Both the position numbers and the translations under genes were made by a program. A DNA stretch of 64,000 nucleotides, from positions 194,580,052 to 194,644,051 of the forward strand of contig CP136067.1 of the NCBI GenBank assembly GCA_032622095.1, in the 5' to 3' direction. The stretch comes from Siphonodentalium dalli (Eukaryota; Mollusca; Scaphopoda; Gadilida; Siphonodentaliidae). Below are positions 50,100 through 64,000 of the stretch, piece after piece; the first letter of the stretch is position 1, and each line of letters begins with the position of its first letter. The notes beneath the pieces are model-generated. The model searched no databases. It saw nothing but the letters and a program-made list of their open reading frames with translations, and was not told the DNA's origin.

Positions 50100-51290
50100 G
50101 ATATTAGATCAATACCGAATAACCTGACATTAGGACCATTACAGAAGTAACCTGGATATTAGATCAATACCGAATAAAGGGACATTAGGACCATTACAGA
50201 AGTAACCTGGATATTAGATCTATACCGAATAAAGGGACATTAGGACCATTACAGAAGTAACCTGGATATTAGATCAATACCGAATAACCTGACATTAGGA
50301 CCATTACAGAAGTAACCTGGATATTAGATCAATACCGAATAAAGGGACATTAGGACCATTACAGGAGTAACCTGGATATTAGATCTATACCGAATAAAGG
50401 GACATTAGGACCATTACAGAAGTAACCTGGATATTAGATCAATACCGAATAAAGGGACATTAGGACCATTACAGAAGTAACCTGGATATTAGATCAATAC
50501 CGAATAAAGGGACATTAGGACCATTACAGAAGTAACCTGGATATTAGATCAATACCGAATAAAGGGACATTAGGACCATTACAGAAGTAACCTGGATATT
50601 AGATCAATACCGAATAAAGGGACATTAGGACCATTACAGAAGTAACCTGGATATTAGATCAATACCGAATAACCTGACATTAGGACCATTACAGAAGTAA
50701 CCTGGATATTAGATCAATACCGAATAAAGGGACATTAGGACCATTACAGAAGTAACCTGGATATTAGATCTATACCGAATAAAGGGACATTAGGACCATT
50801 ACAGAAGTAACCTGGATATTAGATCTATACCGAATAAAGGGACATTAGGACCATTACAGAAGTAACCTGGATATTAGATCAATACCGAATAAAGTGACAT
50901 TAGGACGATTACAGAAGTAACCTGGATATTAGATCAATACCGAATAACCTGACATTAGGACCATTACAGAAGTAACCTGGATATTAGATCAATACCGAAT
51001 AAAGGGACATTAGGACCATTACAGAAGTAACCTGGATATTAGATCAATACCGAATAAAGGGACATTAGGACCATTACAGAAGTAACCTGGATATTAGATC
51101 TATACCGAATAAAGGGACATTAGGACCATTACAGAAGTAACCTGGATATTAGATCAATACCGAATAACCTGACATTAGGACCATTACAGAAGTAACCTGG
51201 ATATTAGATCAATACCGAATAAAGGGACATTAGGACCATTACAGGAGTAACCTGGATATTAGATCTATACCGAATAAAGGGACATTAGGA
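50100..51290 (+). repeat. 15-16-monomer higher-order duplication
   Basis: The rare ACAGGAGTAA monomer at 50361 recurs at 51241, exactly 880 bp (16 monomers) away, and the preceding AATAACCTG monomer also recurs at 880 bp (50286 and 51166). Slightly upstream, another AATAACCTG monomer paired with a GACGATTAC monomer recurs at 825 bp. The block is therefore a duplication that has gained or lost one monomer. Confidence 0.75.
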
Positions 51291-54060
51291 CCATTACAGA
51301 AGTAACCTGGATATTAGATCTATACCGAATAAAGGGACATTAGGACCATTACAGAAGTAACCTGGATATTAGATCTATACCGAATAAAGTGACATTAGGA
51401 CCATTACATAAGTAACCTGGATATTAGATCTATACCGAATAAAGGGACATTAGGACCATTACAGAAGTAACCTGGATATTAGATCAATACCGAATAAAGT
51501 GACATTAGGACCATTACAGAAGTAACCTGGATATTAGATCTATACCGAATAAAGTGACATTAGGACCATTACAGAAGTAACCTGGATATTAGATCAATAC
51601 CGAATAAAGTGACATTAGGACCATTACAGAAGTAACCTGGATATTAGATCTATACCGAATAAAGTGACATTAGGACCATTACAGAAGTAACCTGGATATT
51701 AGATCAATACCGAATAAAGGGACATTAGGACCATTACAGAAGTAACCTGGGTATTAGATCTATACCGAATAAAGTGACATTAGGACCATTACAGAAGTAA
51801 CCTGGATATTAGATCAATACCGAATAACCTGACATTAGGACCATTACAGAAGTAACCTGGATATTAGATCTATACCGAATAAAGGGACATTAGGACCATT
51901 ACAGAAGTAACCTGGATATTAGATCTATACCGAATAAAGGGACATTAGGACCATTACAGAAGTAACCTGGATATTAGATCTATACCGAATAAAGGGACAT
52001 TAGGACCATTACAGAAGTAACCTGGATATTAGATATACCGAATAAAGGGACATTAGGACCATTACAGAAGTAACCTGGATATTAGATCTATACCTAATAA
52101 AGTGACATTAGGACCATTACAGAAGGAACCTGGATATTAGATATATACCGAATAAAGTGACATTAGGACCATTACAGAAGTAACCTGGATATTAGATCTA
52201 TACCGAATAAAGTGACATTAGGACCATTACATAAGTAACCTGGATATTAGATCTATACCGAATAAAGTGACATTAGGACCATTACAGAAGTAACCTGGAT
52301 ATTAGATCTATACCGAATAAAGTGACATTAGGACCATTACAGAAGTAACCTGGATATTAGATCTATACCGAATAAAGGGACATTAGGACCATTACAGAAG
52401 TAACCTGGATATTAGATCTATACCGAATAAAGTGACATTAGGACCATTACAGAAGTAACCTGGATATTAGATCTATACCGAATAACATGACATTAGGACC
52501 ATTACAGAAGTAACCTGGATATTAGATCTATACCGAATAACCTGACATTAGGACCATTACAGAAGTAACCTGGATATTAGATCAATACCGAATAAAGTGA
52601 CATTAGGACCATTACATAAGTAACCTGGATATTAGATCTATACCGAATAAAGGGACATTAGGACCATTACATAAGTAACCTGGATATTAGATCTATACCT
52701 AATAAAGGGACATTAGGACCATTACAGAAGTAACCTGGATATTAGATCTATACCTAATAAAGGGACATTAGGACCATTACAGAAGTAACCTGGATATTAG
52801 ATCTATACCTAATAAAGGGACATTAGGACCATTACAGAAGTAACCTGGATATTAGATCTATACCTAATAAAGGGACATTAGGACCATTACAGAAGTAACC
52901 TGGATATTAGATCTATACCGAATAAAGTGACATTAGGACCATTACATAAGTAACCTGGATATTAGATATATACCGAATAAAGGGACATTAGGACCATTAC
53001 AGAAGTAACCTGGATATTAGATCTATACCGAATAAAGTGACATTAGGACCATTACAGAAGTAACCTGGATATTAGATATATACCGAATAAAGTGACATTA
53101 GGACCATTACAGAAGTAACCTGGATATTAGATCTATACCGAATAAAGTGACATTAGGACCATTACAGAAGTAACCTGGATATTAGATCTATACCGAATAA
53201 AGTGACATTAGGACCATTACAGAAGTAACCTGGATATTAGATCAATACCGAATAAAGTGACATTAGGACCATTACAGAAGTAACCTGGATATTAGATCTA
53301 TACCGAATAAAGTGACATTAGGACCATTACAGAAGTAACCTGGATATTAGATCAATACCGAATAAAGTGACATTAGGACCATTACAGAAGTAACCTGGAT
53401 ATTAGATCAATACCGAATAAAGTGACATTAGGACCATTACAGAAGTAACCTGGATATTAGATCTATACCGAATAAAGTGACATTAGGACCATTACAGAAG
53501 TAACCTGGATATTAGATCTATACCGAATAAAGGGACATTAGGACCATTACAGAAGTAACCTGTATATTAGATCTATACCGAATAAAGTGACATTAGGACC
53601 ATTACAGAAGTAACCTGGATATTAGATATATACCTAATAAAGTGACATTAGGACCATTACAGAAGTAACCTGGATATTAGATCAATACCGAATAAAGTGA
53701 CATTAGGACCATTACAGAAGTAACCTGGATATTAGATATATACCGAATAAAGGGACATTAGGACCATTACAGAAGTAACCTGGATATTAGATATATACCG
53801 AATAACCTGACATTAGGACCATTACAGAAGTAACCTGGATATTAGATATATACCGAATAACCTGACATTAGGACCATTACAGAAGTAACCTGGATATTAG
53901 ATCTATACCGAATAACCTGACATTAGGACCATTACAGAAGTAACCTGGATATTAGATCTATACCGAATAAAGGGACATTAGGACCATTACAGAAGTAACC
54001 TGGATATTAGATATATACCGAATAAAGTGACATTAGGACCATTACAGAAGTAACCTGGAT

Positions 54061-55080
54061 ATTAGATCTATACCGAATAACCTGACATTAGGACCATCAC
54101 ATAAGTAACCTGGATATTAGATCTATACCGAATAAAGTGACATTAGGACCATTACAGAAGTACCCTGGATATTAGATCTATACCGAATAAAGTGACATTA
54201 GGACCATTACAGAAGTAACCTGGATATTAGATCTATACCGAATAACGTGACATTAGGACCATTACAGAAGTAACCTGGATATTAGATCAATACCGAATAA
54301 AGGGACATTAGGACCATTACATAAGTAACCTGGATATTAGATCTATACCGAATAAAGGGACATTAGGACCATTACAGAAGTAACCTGGATATTATATCAA
54401 TACCGAATAAAGGGACATTAGGACCATTACTGAAGTAACCTGCATATTAGATCTATACCGAATAACCTGACATTAGGACCATTACAGAAGTAACCTGGAT
54501 ATTAGATCTATACCGAATAAAGGGACATTAGGACCATTACAGAAGTAACCTGGATATTAGATCAATACCGAATAAAGTGACATTAGGACCATTACAGAAG
54601 TAACCTGGATATTAGATCAATACCGAATAAAGGGACATTAGGACCATTACAGAAGTAACCTGGATATTAGATCAATACCGAATAAAGTGACATTAGGACC
54701 ATTACAGAAGTAACCTGGATATTAGATCTATACCGAATAAAGTGACATTAGGACCATTACAGAAGTAACCTGGATATTAGATATATACCGAATAAAGTGA
54801 CATTAGGACCATTACAGAAGTAACCTGTATATTAGATCTATACCGAATAACCTGACATTAGGACCATCACATAAGTAACCTGGATATTAGATCTATACCG
54901 AATAAAGTGACATTAGGACCATTACAGAAGTAACCTGGATATTAGATCTATACCGAATAACCTGACATTAGGACCATCACATAAGTAACCTGGATATTAG
55001 ATCTATACCGAATAAAGTGACATTAGGACCATTACAGAAGTACCCTGGATATTAGATCTATACCGAATAAAGTGACATTA
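54061..55080 (+). repeat. 16-monomer (880-bp) duplication with an internal dimer
   Basis: The private variant GGACCATCACATAAG occurs at 54091, 54861 and 54971, and AGTACCCTGG at about 54159 and 55039. The first and third copies of one marker and both copies of the other are 880 bp apart in the same order. The 54861/54971 pair is a further 110-bp (two-monomer) duplication. Confidence 0.85.
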
Positions 55081-58017
55081 GGACCATTACAGAAGTAACC
55101 TGGATATTAGATCAATACCGAATAAAGGGACATTAGGACCATTACTGAAGTAACCTGGATATTAGATCTATACCGAATAACCTGACATTAGGACCATTAC
55201 AGAAGTAACCTGGATATTAGATCTATACCGAATAAAGTGACATTAGGACCATTACAGAAGTAACCTGGATATTAGATCTATACCGAATAAAGGGACATTA
55301 GGACCATTACAGAAGTAACCTGGATATTAGATATATACCGAATAAAGTGACATTAGGACCATTACAGAAGTAACCTGGATATTAGATCTATACCGAATAA
55401 AGTGACATTAGGACCATTACAGAAGTAACCTGGATATTAGATCTATACCGAATAAAGGGACATTAGGACCATTACAGAAGTAACCTGGATATTAGATCAA
55501 TACCGAATAGCGGGACATTAGGACCATTACAGAAGTAACCTGGATATTAGATATATACCGAATAAAGGGACATTAGGACCATTACAGAAGTAACCTGGAT
55601 ATTAGATCTATACCGAATAACGGGACATTAGGACGATTACAGAAGTAACCTGGATATTAGATCTATACCGAATAAAGTGACATTAGGACCATTACAGAAG
55701 TAACCTGGATATTAGATCTATACCGAATAACGGGACATTAGGACGATTACAGAAGTAACCTGGATATTAGATCTATACCGAATAACGGGACATTAGGACG
55801 ATTACAGAAGTAACCTGGATATTAGATCTATACCGAATAAAGGGACATTAGGACCATTACAGAAGTAACCTGGATATTAGATCTATACCGAATAAAGTGA
55901 CATTAGGACCATTACAGAAGTAACCTGGATATTAGATCTATACCGAATAAAGTGACATTAGGACCATTACAGAAGTAACCTGGATATTAGATCTATACCG
56001 AATAACGGGACATTAGGACGATTACAGAAGTAACCTGGATATTAGATCTATACCGAATAACGGGACATTAGGACCATTACAGAAGTAACCTGGATATTAG
56101 ATCTATACCGAATAAAGTGACATTAGGACCATTACAGAAGTAACCTGGATATTAGATCTATACCGAATAACGGGACATTAGGACGATTACAGAAGTAACC
56201 TGGATATTAGATCTATACCGAATAAAGTGACATTAGGACCATTACAGAAGTAACCTGGATATTAGATCTATACCGAATAAAGTGACATTAGGACCATTAC
56301 AGAAGTAACCTGGATATTAGATCTATACCGAATAAAGGGACATTAGGACCATTACAGAAGTAACCTGGATATTAGATCTATACCGAATAAAGTGACATTA
56401 GGACCATTACAGAAGTAACCTGGATATTAGATCAATACCGAATAAAGGGACATTAGGACCATTACAGAAGTAACCTGGATATTAGATCTATACCGAATAA
56501 AGTGACATTAGGACCATTACAGAAGTAACCTGGATATTAGATCTATACCGAATAAAGTGACATTAGGACCATTACAGAAGTAACCTGGATATTAGATCTA
56601 TACCGAATAAAGTGACATTAGGACCATTACAGAAGTAACCTGGATATTAGATCTATACCGAATAACGGGACATTAGGACCATTACAGAAGTAACCTGGAT
56701 ATTAGATCTATACCTAATAAAGGGACATTAGGACCATTACAGAAGTAACCTGGATATTAGATCAATACCGAATAACGTGACATTAGGACCATTACATAAG
56801 TAACCTGGATATTAGATCTATACCGAATAAAGTGACATTAGGACCATTACAGAAGTAACCTGGATATTAGATCTATACCGCATAACGGGACATTAGGACC
56901 ATTACAGAAGTAACCTGGATATTAGATCAATACCGAATAACGTGACATTAGGACCATTACATAAGTAACCTGGATATTAGATCTATACAGAATAAAGTGA
57001 CATTAGGACCATTACAGAAGTAACCTGGATATTAGATCTATACCGAATAAAGTGACATTAGGACCATTACAGAAGTAACCTGGATATTAGATCTATACCG
57101 AATAAAGTGACATTAGGACCATTACAGAAGTAACCTGGATATTAGATCTATACCGCATAAAGTGACATTAGGACCATTACAGAAGTAACCTGGATATTAG
57201 ATATATACCGAATAACGGGACATTAGGACCATTACATAAGTAACCTGGATATTAGATCTATACCGAATAAAGTGACATTAGGACCATTACAGAAGTAACC
57301 TGGATATTAGATCTATACCGAATAAAGTGACATTAGGACGATTACATAAGTAACCTGGATATTAGATATATACCGAATAAAGTGACATTAGGACCATTAC
57401 AGAAGTAACCTGGATATTAGATCTATACCTAATAAAGTGACATTAGGACCATTACAGAAGTAACCTGGATATTAGATCTATACCGAATAAAGTGACATTA
57501 GGACCATTACAGAAGTAACCTGGATATTAGATATATACCGAATAACGTGACATTAGGACCATTACAGAAGTAACCTGGATATTAGATCTATACCGAATAA
57601 AGTGACATTAGGACCATTACAGAAGTAACCTGGATATTAGATCAATACAGAATAACGGGACATTAGGACCATTACAGAAGTAACCTGGATATTAGATCTA
57701 TACCGAATAAAGGGACATTAGGACCATTACAGAAGTAACCTGGATATTAGATCTATACAGAATAAAGTGACATTAGGACCATTACAGAAGTAATCTGGAT
57801 ATTAGATCTATACCGAATAAAGGGACATTAGGACCATTACTGAAGTAACCTGGATATTAGATCAATACCGAATAAAGAGACATTAGGACCATTACAGAAG
57901 TAACCTGGATATTAGATCTATACCGAATAAAGTGACATTAGGACCATTACTGAAGTAACCTGGATATTAGATCTATACCGAATAACGGGACATTAGGACC
58001 ATTACAGAAGTAACCTG

Positions 58018-59931
58018 GATATTAGATATACCGAATAAAGGGACATTAGGACCATTACAGAAGTAACCTGGATATTAGATCAATACCGAATAAAGTGACA
58101 TTAGGACGATTACAGAAGTAACCTGGATATTAGATCTATACCGAATAAAGGGACATTAGGACCATTACTGAAGTAACCTGGATATTAGATCAATACCGAA
58201 TAAAGAGACATTAGGACCATTACAGAAGTAACATGGATATTAGATCTATACCGAATAACGTGACATTAGGACCATTACTGAAGTAACCTGGATATTAGAT
58301 CTATACCGAATAAAGGGACATTAGGACCATTACAGAAGTAACCTGGATATTAGATCAATACCGAATAAAGGGACATTAGGACCATTACAGAAGTAACCTG
58401 GATATTAGATCAATACCGAATAAAGTGACATTAGGACATATACAGAAGTAACCTGGATATTAGATCTATACCGAATAAAGGGACATTAGGACCATTACAG
58501 AAGTAACCTGGATATTAGATCTATACCGAATAACGTGACATTAGGACGATTACAGAAGTAACCTGGATATTAGATCAATACCGAATAAAGGGACATTAGG
58601 ACCATTACAGAAGTAACCTGGATATTAGATCAATACCGAATAAAGGGACATTAGGACCATTACAGAAGTAACCTGGATATTAGATATATACCGAATAAAG
58701 TGACATTAGGACCATTACAGAAGTAACCTGGATATTAGATCAATACCGAATAAAGGGACATTAGGACCATTACAGAAGTAACCTGGATATTAGATCTATA
58801 CCGAATAACGGGACATTAGGACCATTACAGAAGTAACCTGGATATTAGATCTATACCGAATAACGGGACATTAGGACCATTACAGAAGTAACCTGGATAT
58901 TAGATATACCGAATAAAGGGACATTAGGACCATTACAGAAGTAACCTGGATATTAGATCAATACCGAATAAAGTGACATTAGGACGATTACAGAAGTAAC
59001 CTGGATATTAGATCTATACCGAATAAAGGGACATTAGGACCATTACTGAAGTAACCTGGATATTAGATCAATACCGAATAAAGAGACATTAGGACCATTA
59101 CAGAAGTAACATGGATATTAGATCTATACCGAATAACGTGACATTAGGACCATTACTGAAGTAACCTGGATATTAGATCTATACCGAATAAAGGGACATT
59201 AGGACCATTACAGAAGTAACCTGGATATTAGATCAATACCGAATAAAGGGACATTAGGACCATTACAGAAGTAACCTGGATATTAGATCAATACCGAATA
59301 AAGTGACATTAGGACATATACAGAAGTAACCTGGATATTAGATCTATACCGAATAAAGGGACATTAGGACCATTACAGAAGTAACCTGGATATTAGATAT
59401 ATACCGAATAAAGTGACATTAGGACCATTACAGAAGTAACCTGGATATTAGATCTATACCGAATAAAGGGACATTAGGACCATTACATAAGTAACCTGGA
59501 TATTAGATATACCGAATAAAGGGACATTAGGACCATTACAGAAGTAACCTGGATATTAGATCAATACCGAATAAAGTGACATTAGGACGATTACAGAAGT
59601 AACCTGGATATTAGATCTATACCGAATAAAGGGACATTAGGACCATTACTGAAGTAACCTGGATATTAGATCAATACCGAATAAAGAGACATTAGGACCA
59701 TTACAGAAGTAACATGGATATTAGATCTATACCGAATAACGTGACATTAGGACCATTACTGAAGTAACCTGGATATTAGATCTATACCGAATAAAGGGAC
59801 ATTAGGACCATTACAGAAGTAACCTGGATATTAGATCAATACCGAATAAAGGGACATTAGGACCATTACAGAAGTAACCTGGATATTAGATCAATACCGA
59901 ATAAAGTGACATTAGGACATATACAGAAGTA
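58018..59931 (+). repeat. three copies of a large higher-order block (offsets 878 and 603 bp)
   Basis: A 53-bp short monomer (AGATATACC, at 58024, 58902 and 59505) is followed each time by the same ordered series: GACGATTAC, TTACTGAAGT, AAAGAGACAT, TAACATGGAT, AATAACGTG with TTACTGAAGT, and finally the private GGACATATACAG (58434, 59312, 59915). The offsets equal 16 monomers less 2 bp and 11 monomers less 2 bp. About 410 bp per copy is essentially identical, making this the clearest higher-order repeat in the window. Confidence 0.92.
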
Positions 59932-60670
59932 ACCTGGATATTAGATCAATACCGAATAAAGTGACATTAGGACCATTACATAAGTAACCTGGATATTAGA
60001 TCAATACCGAATAAAGGGACATTAGGACCATTACAGAAGTAACCTGGATATTAGATCTATACCGAATAACGTGACATTAGGACGATTACAGAAGTAACCT
60101 GGATATTAGATCAATACCGAATAAAGGGACATTAGGACCATTACAGAAGTAACCTGGATATTAGATCAATACCGAATAAAGGGACATTAGGACCATTACA
60201 GAAGTAACCTGGATATTAGATATATACCGAATAAAGTGACATTAGGACCATTACAGAAGTAACCTGGATATTAGATCTATACCGAATAAAGGGACATTAG
60301 GACCATTACAGAAGTAACCTGGATATTAGATCTATACCGAATAAAGTGACATTAGGACCATTACAGAAGTAACCTGGATATTAGATCTATACCGAATAAA
60401 GGGACATTAGGACCATTACAGAAGTAACCTGGATATTAGATCAATACCGAATAAAGTGACATTAGGACCATTACATAAGTAACCTGGATATTAGATATAT
60501 ACCGAATAAAGGGACATTAGGACCATTACAGAAGTAACCTGGATATTAGATATATACCGAATAAAGGGACATTAGGACCATTACAGAAGTAACCTGGATA
60601 TTAGATCAATACCGAATAAAGGGACATTAGGACGATTACAGAAGTAACCTGGATATTAGATCTATACCGA

Positions 60671-60925
60671 ATAACAGGACATTAGGACCATTACATAAGT
60701 AACCTGGATATTAGATATATACCGAATAAAGTGACATTAGGACCATTACATAAGTAACCTGGATATTAGATCTATACCGAATAAAGGGACATTAGGACCA
60801 TTACATAAGTAACCTGGATATTAGATATATACCGAATAACAGGACATTAGGACCATTACATAAGTAACCTGGATATTAGATATACCGAATAAAGTGACAT
60901 TAGGACCATTACATAAGTAACCTGG
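60671..60925 (+). repeat. run of ACATAAGT monomers with trimeric marker
   Basis: Five successive monomers carry T at position 16 (ACATAAGT), an allele usually scattered singly. The rare AATAACAGGAC end occurs at 60671 and 165 bp later, a three-monomer spacing. Confidence 0.7.
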
Positions 60926-63900
60926 ATATTAGATCTATACCGAATAAAGTGACATTAGGACCATTACAGAAGTAACCTGGATATTAGATCAATACCGAAT
61001 AAAGTGACATTAGGACCATTACAGAAGTAACCTGGATATTAGATCTATACCGAATAAAGTGACATTAGGACCATTACAGAAGTAACCTGGATATTAGATA
61101 TACCGAATAAAGTGACATTAGGACCATTACATAAGTAACCTGGATATTAGATCAATACCGAATAAAGTGACATTAGGACCATTACAGAAGTAACCTGGAT
61201 ATTAGATCTATACCGAATAAAGTGACATTAGGACCATTACAGAAGTAACCTGGATATTAGATCTATACCGAATAACGGGACATTAGGACCATTACAGAAG
61301 TAACCTGGATATTAGATCTATACCGAATAAAGTGACATTAGGACGATTACAGAAGTAACCTGGATATTAGATCTATACCGAATAAAGTGACATTAGGACC
61401 ATTACAGAAGTAACATGGATATTAGATCTATACCGAATAACGGGACATTAGGACCATTACAGAAGTAACCTGGATATTAGATCTATACCGAATAACGGGA
61501 CATTAGGACCATTACAGAAGTAACCTGGATATTAGATCTATACCGAATAAAGTGACATTAGGACCATTACAGAAGTAACCTGGATATTAGATATACCGAA
61601 TAAAGTGACATTAGGACCATTACAGAAGTAACCTGGATATTAGATCTATACCGAATAAAGTGACATTAGGACCATTACAGAAGTAACCTGGATATTAGAT
61701 CTATACCGAATAAAGGGACATTAGGACCATTACAGAAGTAACCTGGATATTAGATCTATACCGAATAAAGTGACATTAGGACCATTACAGAAGTAACCTG
61801 GATATTAGATCTATACCGAATAAAGGGACATTAGGACCATTACAGAAGTAACCTGGATATTAGATATATACCGAATAAAGTGACATTAGGACCATTACAG
61901 AAGTAACCTGGATATTAGATCTATACCGAATAACGGGACATTAGGACCATTACAGAAGTAACCTGGATATTAGATCTATACCGAATAAAGTGACATTAGG
62001 ACCATTACAGAAGTAACCTGGATATTAGATCTATACCGAATAAAGGGACATTAGGACCATTACAGAAGTAACCTGGATATTAGATCTATACCGAATAACG
62101 GGACATTAGGACCATTACAGAAGTAACCTGGGTATTAGATCTATACCTAATAAAGGGACATTAGGACCATTACAGAAGTAACCTGGATATTAGATATACC
62201 GAATAAAGGGACATTAGGACCATTACTGAAGTAACCTGGGTATTAGATCTATACCTAATAAAGGGACATTAGGACCATTACAGAAGTAACCTGGATATTA
62301 GATCTATACCGAATAAAGTGACATTAGGACCATTACAGAAGTAACCTGGATATTAGATATATACCTAATAAAGTGACATTAGGACCATTACAGAAGTAAC
62401 CTGGATATTAGATCAATACAGAATAAAGTGACATTAGGACCATTACAGAAGTAACCTGGATATTAGATCTATACCGAATAAAGTGACATTAGGACCATTA
62501 CAGAAGTAACCTGGATATTAGATCTATACCGAATAAAGTGACATTAGGACCATTACAGAAGTAACCTGGATATTAGATCTATACCGAATAAAGTGACATT
62601 AGGACCATTACAGAAGTAACCTGGATATTAGATCTATACCGAATAAAGGGACATTAGGACCATTACAGAAGTAACCTGGATATTAGATCAATACCGAATA
62701 AAGGGACATTAGGACCATTACAGAAGTAACCTGGATATTAGATCTATACCGAATAAAGTGACATTAGGACCATTACAGAAGTAACCTGGATATTAGATCA
62801 ATACCGAATAAAGTGACATTAGGACGATTACAGAAGTAACCTGGATATTAGATCAATACCGAATAAAGTGACATTAGGACCATTACAGAAGTAACCTGGA
62901 TATTAGATCTATACCTAATAAAGTGACATTAGGACCATTACAGAAGTAACCTGGATATTAGATCTATACCGAATAAAGTGACATTAGGACCATTACAGAA
63001 GTAACCTGGATATTAGATCAATACCGAATAAAGTGACATTAGGACCATTACAGAAGTAACCTGGATATTAGATCTATACCGAATAAAGTGACATTAGGAC
63101 CATTACAGAAGTAACCTGGATATTAGATCTATACCTAATAAAGTGACATTAGGACCATTACAGAAGTAACCTGGATATTAGATCTATACCGAATAACGTG
63201 ACATTAGGACCATTACAGAAGTAACCTGGATATTAGATCTATACCTAATAAAGTGACATTAGGACCATTACAGAAGTAACCTGGATATTAGATCTATACC
63301 GAATAACGGGACATTAGGACCATTACAGAAGTAACCTGGATATTAGATCAATACCGAATAAAGTGACATTAGGACCATTACAGAAGTAACCTGGATATTA
63401 GATCTATACCGAATAAAGTGACATTAGGACCATTACAGAAGTAACCTGGATATTAGATCAATACCGAATAAAGTGACATTAGGACCATTACATAAGTAAC
63501 CTGGATATTAGATCTATACCAAATAAAGGGACATTAGGACCATTACAGAAGTAACCTGGATATTAGATCTATACCGAATAAAGTGACATTAGGACCATTA
63601 CAGAAGTAACCTGGATATTAGATCTATACCTAATAAAGTGACATTAGGACCATTACAGAAGTAACCTGGATATTAGATCAATACCGAATAAAGTGACATT
63701 AGGACCATTACAGAAGTAACCTGGATATTAGATCTATACCGAATAACGTGACATTAGGACCATTACAGAAGTAACCTGGATATTAGATCTATACCGAATA
63801 AAGTGACATTAGGACCATTACAGAAGTAACCTGGATATTAGATCTATACCGAATAAAGGGACATTAGGACCATTACATAAGTAACCTGGATATTAGATCT

Positions 63901-64000
63901 ATACCGAATAAAGGGACATTAGGACCATTACAGAAGTAACCTGGATATTAGATCTATACCGAATAAAGTGACATTAGGACCATTACAGAAGTAACCTGGA

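Larger units (their letters stand above)
48115..64000 (+). repeat. 55-bp satellite array, block 3
   Basis: About 289 further monomers of the same family, orientation and phase as block 2 (once the LINE is removed) run off the right edge of the window. The mix of variants differs somewhat from the other blocks: AATAACCTG with the CA allele is common between 49300 and 51200. Length variants include an insertion at 49125, a 4-bp deletion near 49196, and 2-bp deletions (AGATATACC) near 52033, 58024, 58902, 59505, 60880, 61099, 61591 and 62194. Confidence 0.98.

Noticed and set aside
1-64000. CRISPR-like array of regular repeats
   Set aside because: The 55-bp units are contiguous with no repeat-spacer alternation, and the window has eukaryotic LINE content; it is a satellite.
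1-64000. CENP-B box in the monomer
   Set aside because: Neither strand of the monomer matches the TTCG....A..CGGG core pattern, so no claim is made beyond general satellite character.

Overview
The window is eukaryotic, repeat-dominated DNA, most likely from an invertebrate animal. About 83% of it (roughly 52.9 of 64 kb) is one satellite with a 55-bp monomer, always in the same orientation and running off both window edges. The animal assignment rests on the retrotransposon embedded in the array, whose two ORFs (coiled-coil/RRM-like ORF1 and APE-endonuclease plus reverse-transcriptase ORF2) look like CR1/L2/jockey-group LINEs of marine invertebrates. No prokaryotic gene organisation, rRNA, tRNA or CRISPR was seen, and the species cannot be named from the sequence.

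Layout: array 1 (1-21596, about 393 monomers); a 1,034-bp non-satellite island (21597-22630) with no recognised gene; array 2 (22631-38074, about 281 monomers); a 10,040-bp LINE (38075-48114) with a 10-bp target-site duplication; and array 3 (48115-64000, about 289 monomers). Removing the LINE and one copy of the duplication restores the 55-bp phase exactly, so the 10-kb segment can be read as a single insertion into a pre-existing array. The island between arrays 1 and 2 does not keep phase, which points to a different origin.

Within the LINE, on the + strand: a 247-bp 5' leader that opens with a YY1-like motif; intact ORF1 (311 aa); an unusually long 5.3-kb inter-ORF segment; intact ORF2 (1048 aa, all key catalytic residues visible); and a 380-bp 3' UTR with two perfect-stem inverted repeats, an AATAAA signal and a short pentanucleotide tail (ATCCT)n. 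The inter-ORF segment holds about four diverged copies of a ~600-700-bp unit, a ~95-100-bp tandem repeat, a 53-bp near-perfect palindrome, a T tract and an inverted-repeat hairpin element just upstream of ORF2. Intact ORFs and a clean duplication suggest a young, possibly still competent copy.

Within the satellite, variation is concentrated at a few monomer positions (9, 15, 16, 37, 38, 43, 44, 50-52; position 1 = A of ATTAGG). Variants are mostly shuffled, but several zones show higher-order structure: dimers, trimers and tetramers (110, 163-165, 220 bp) and larger 11- and 15-16-monomer blocks (603, 825-880 bp). This indicates ongoing local duplication and homogenisation. The monomer contains AATAAA, and one of its dimorphic positions removes that hexamer.
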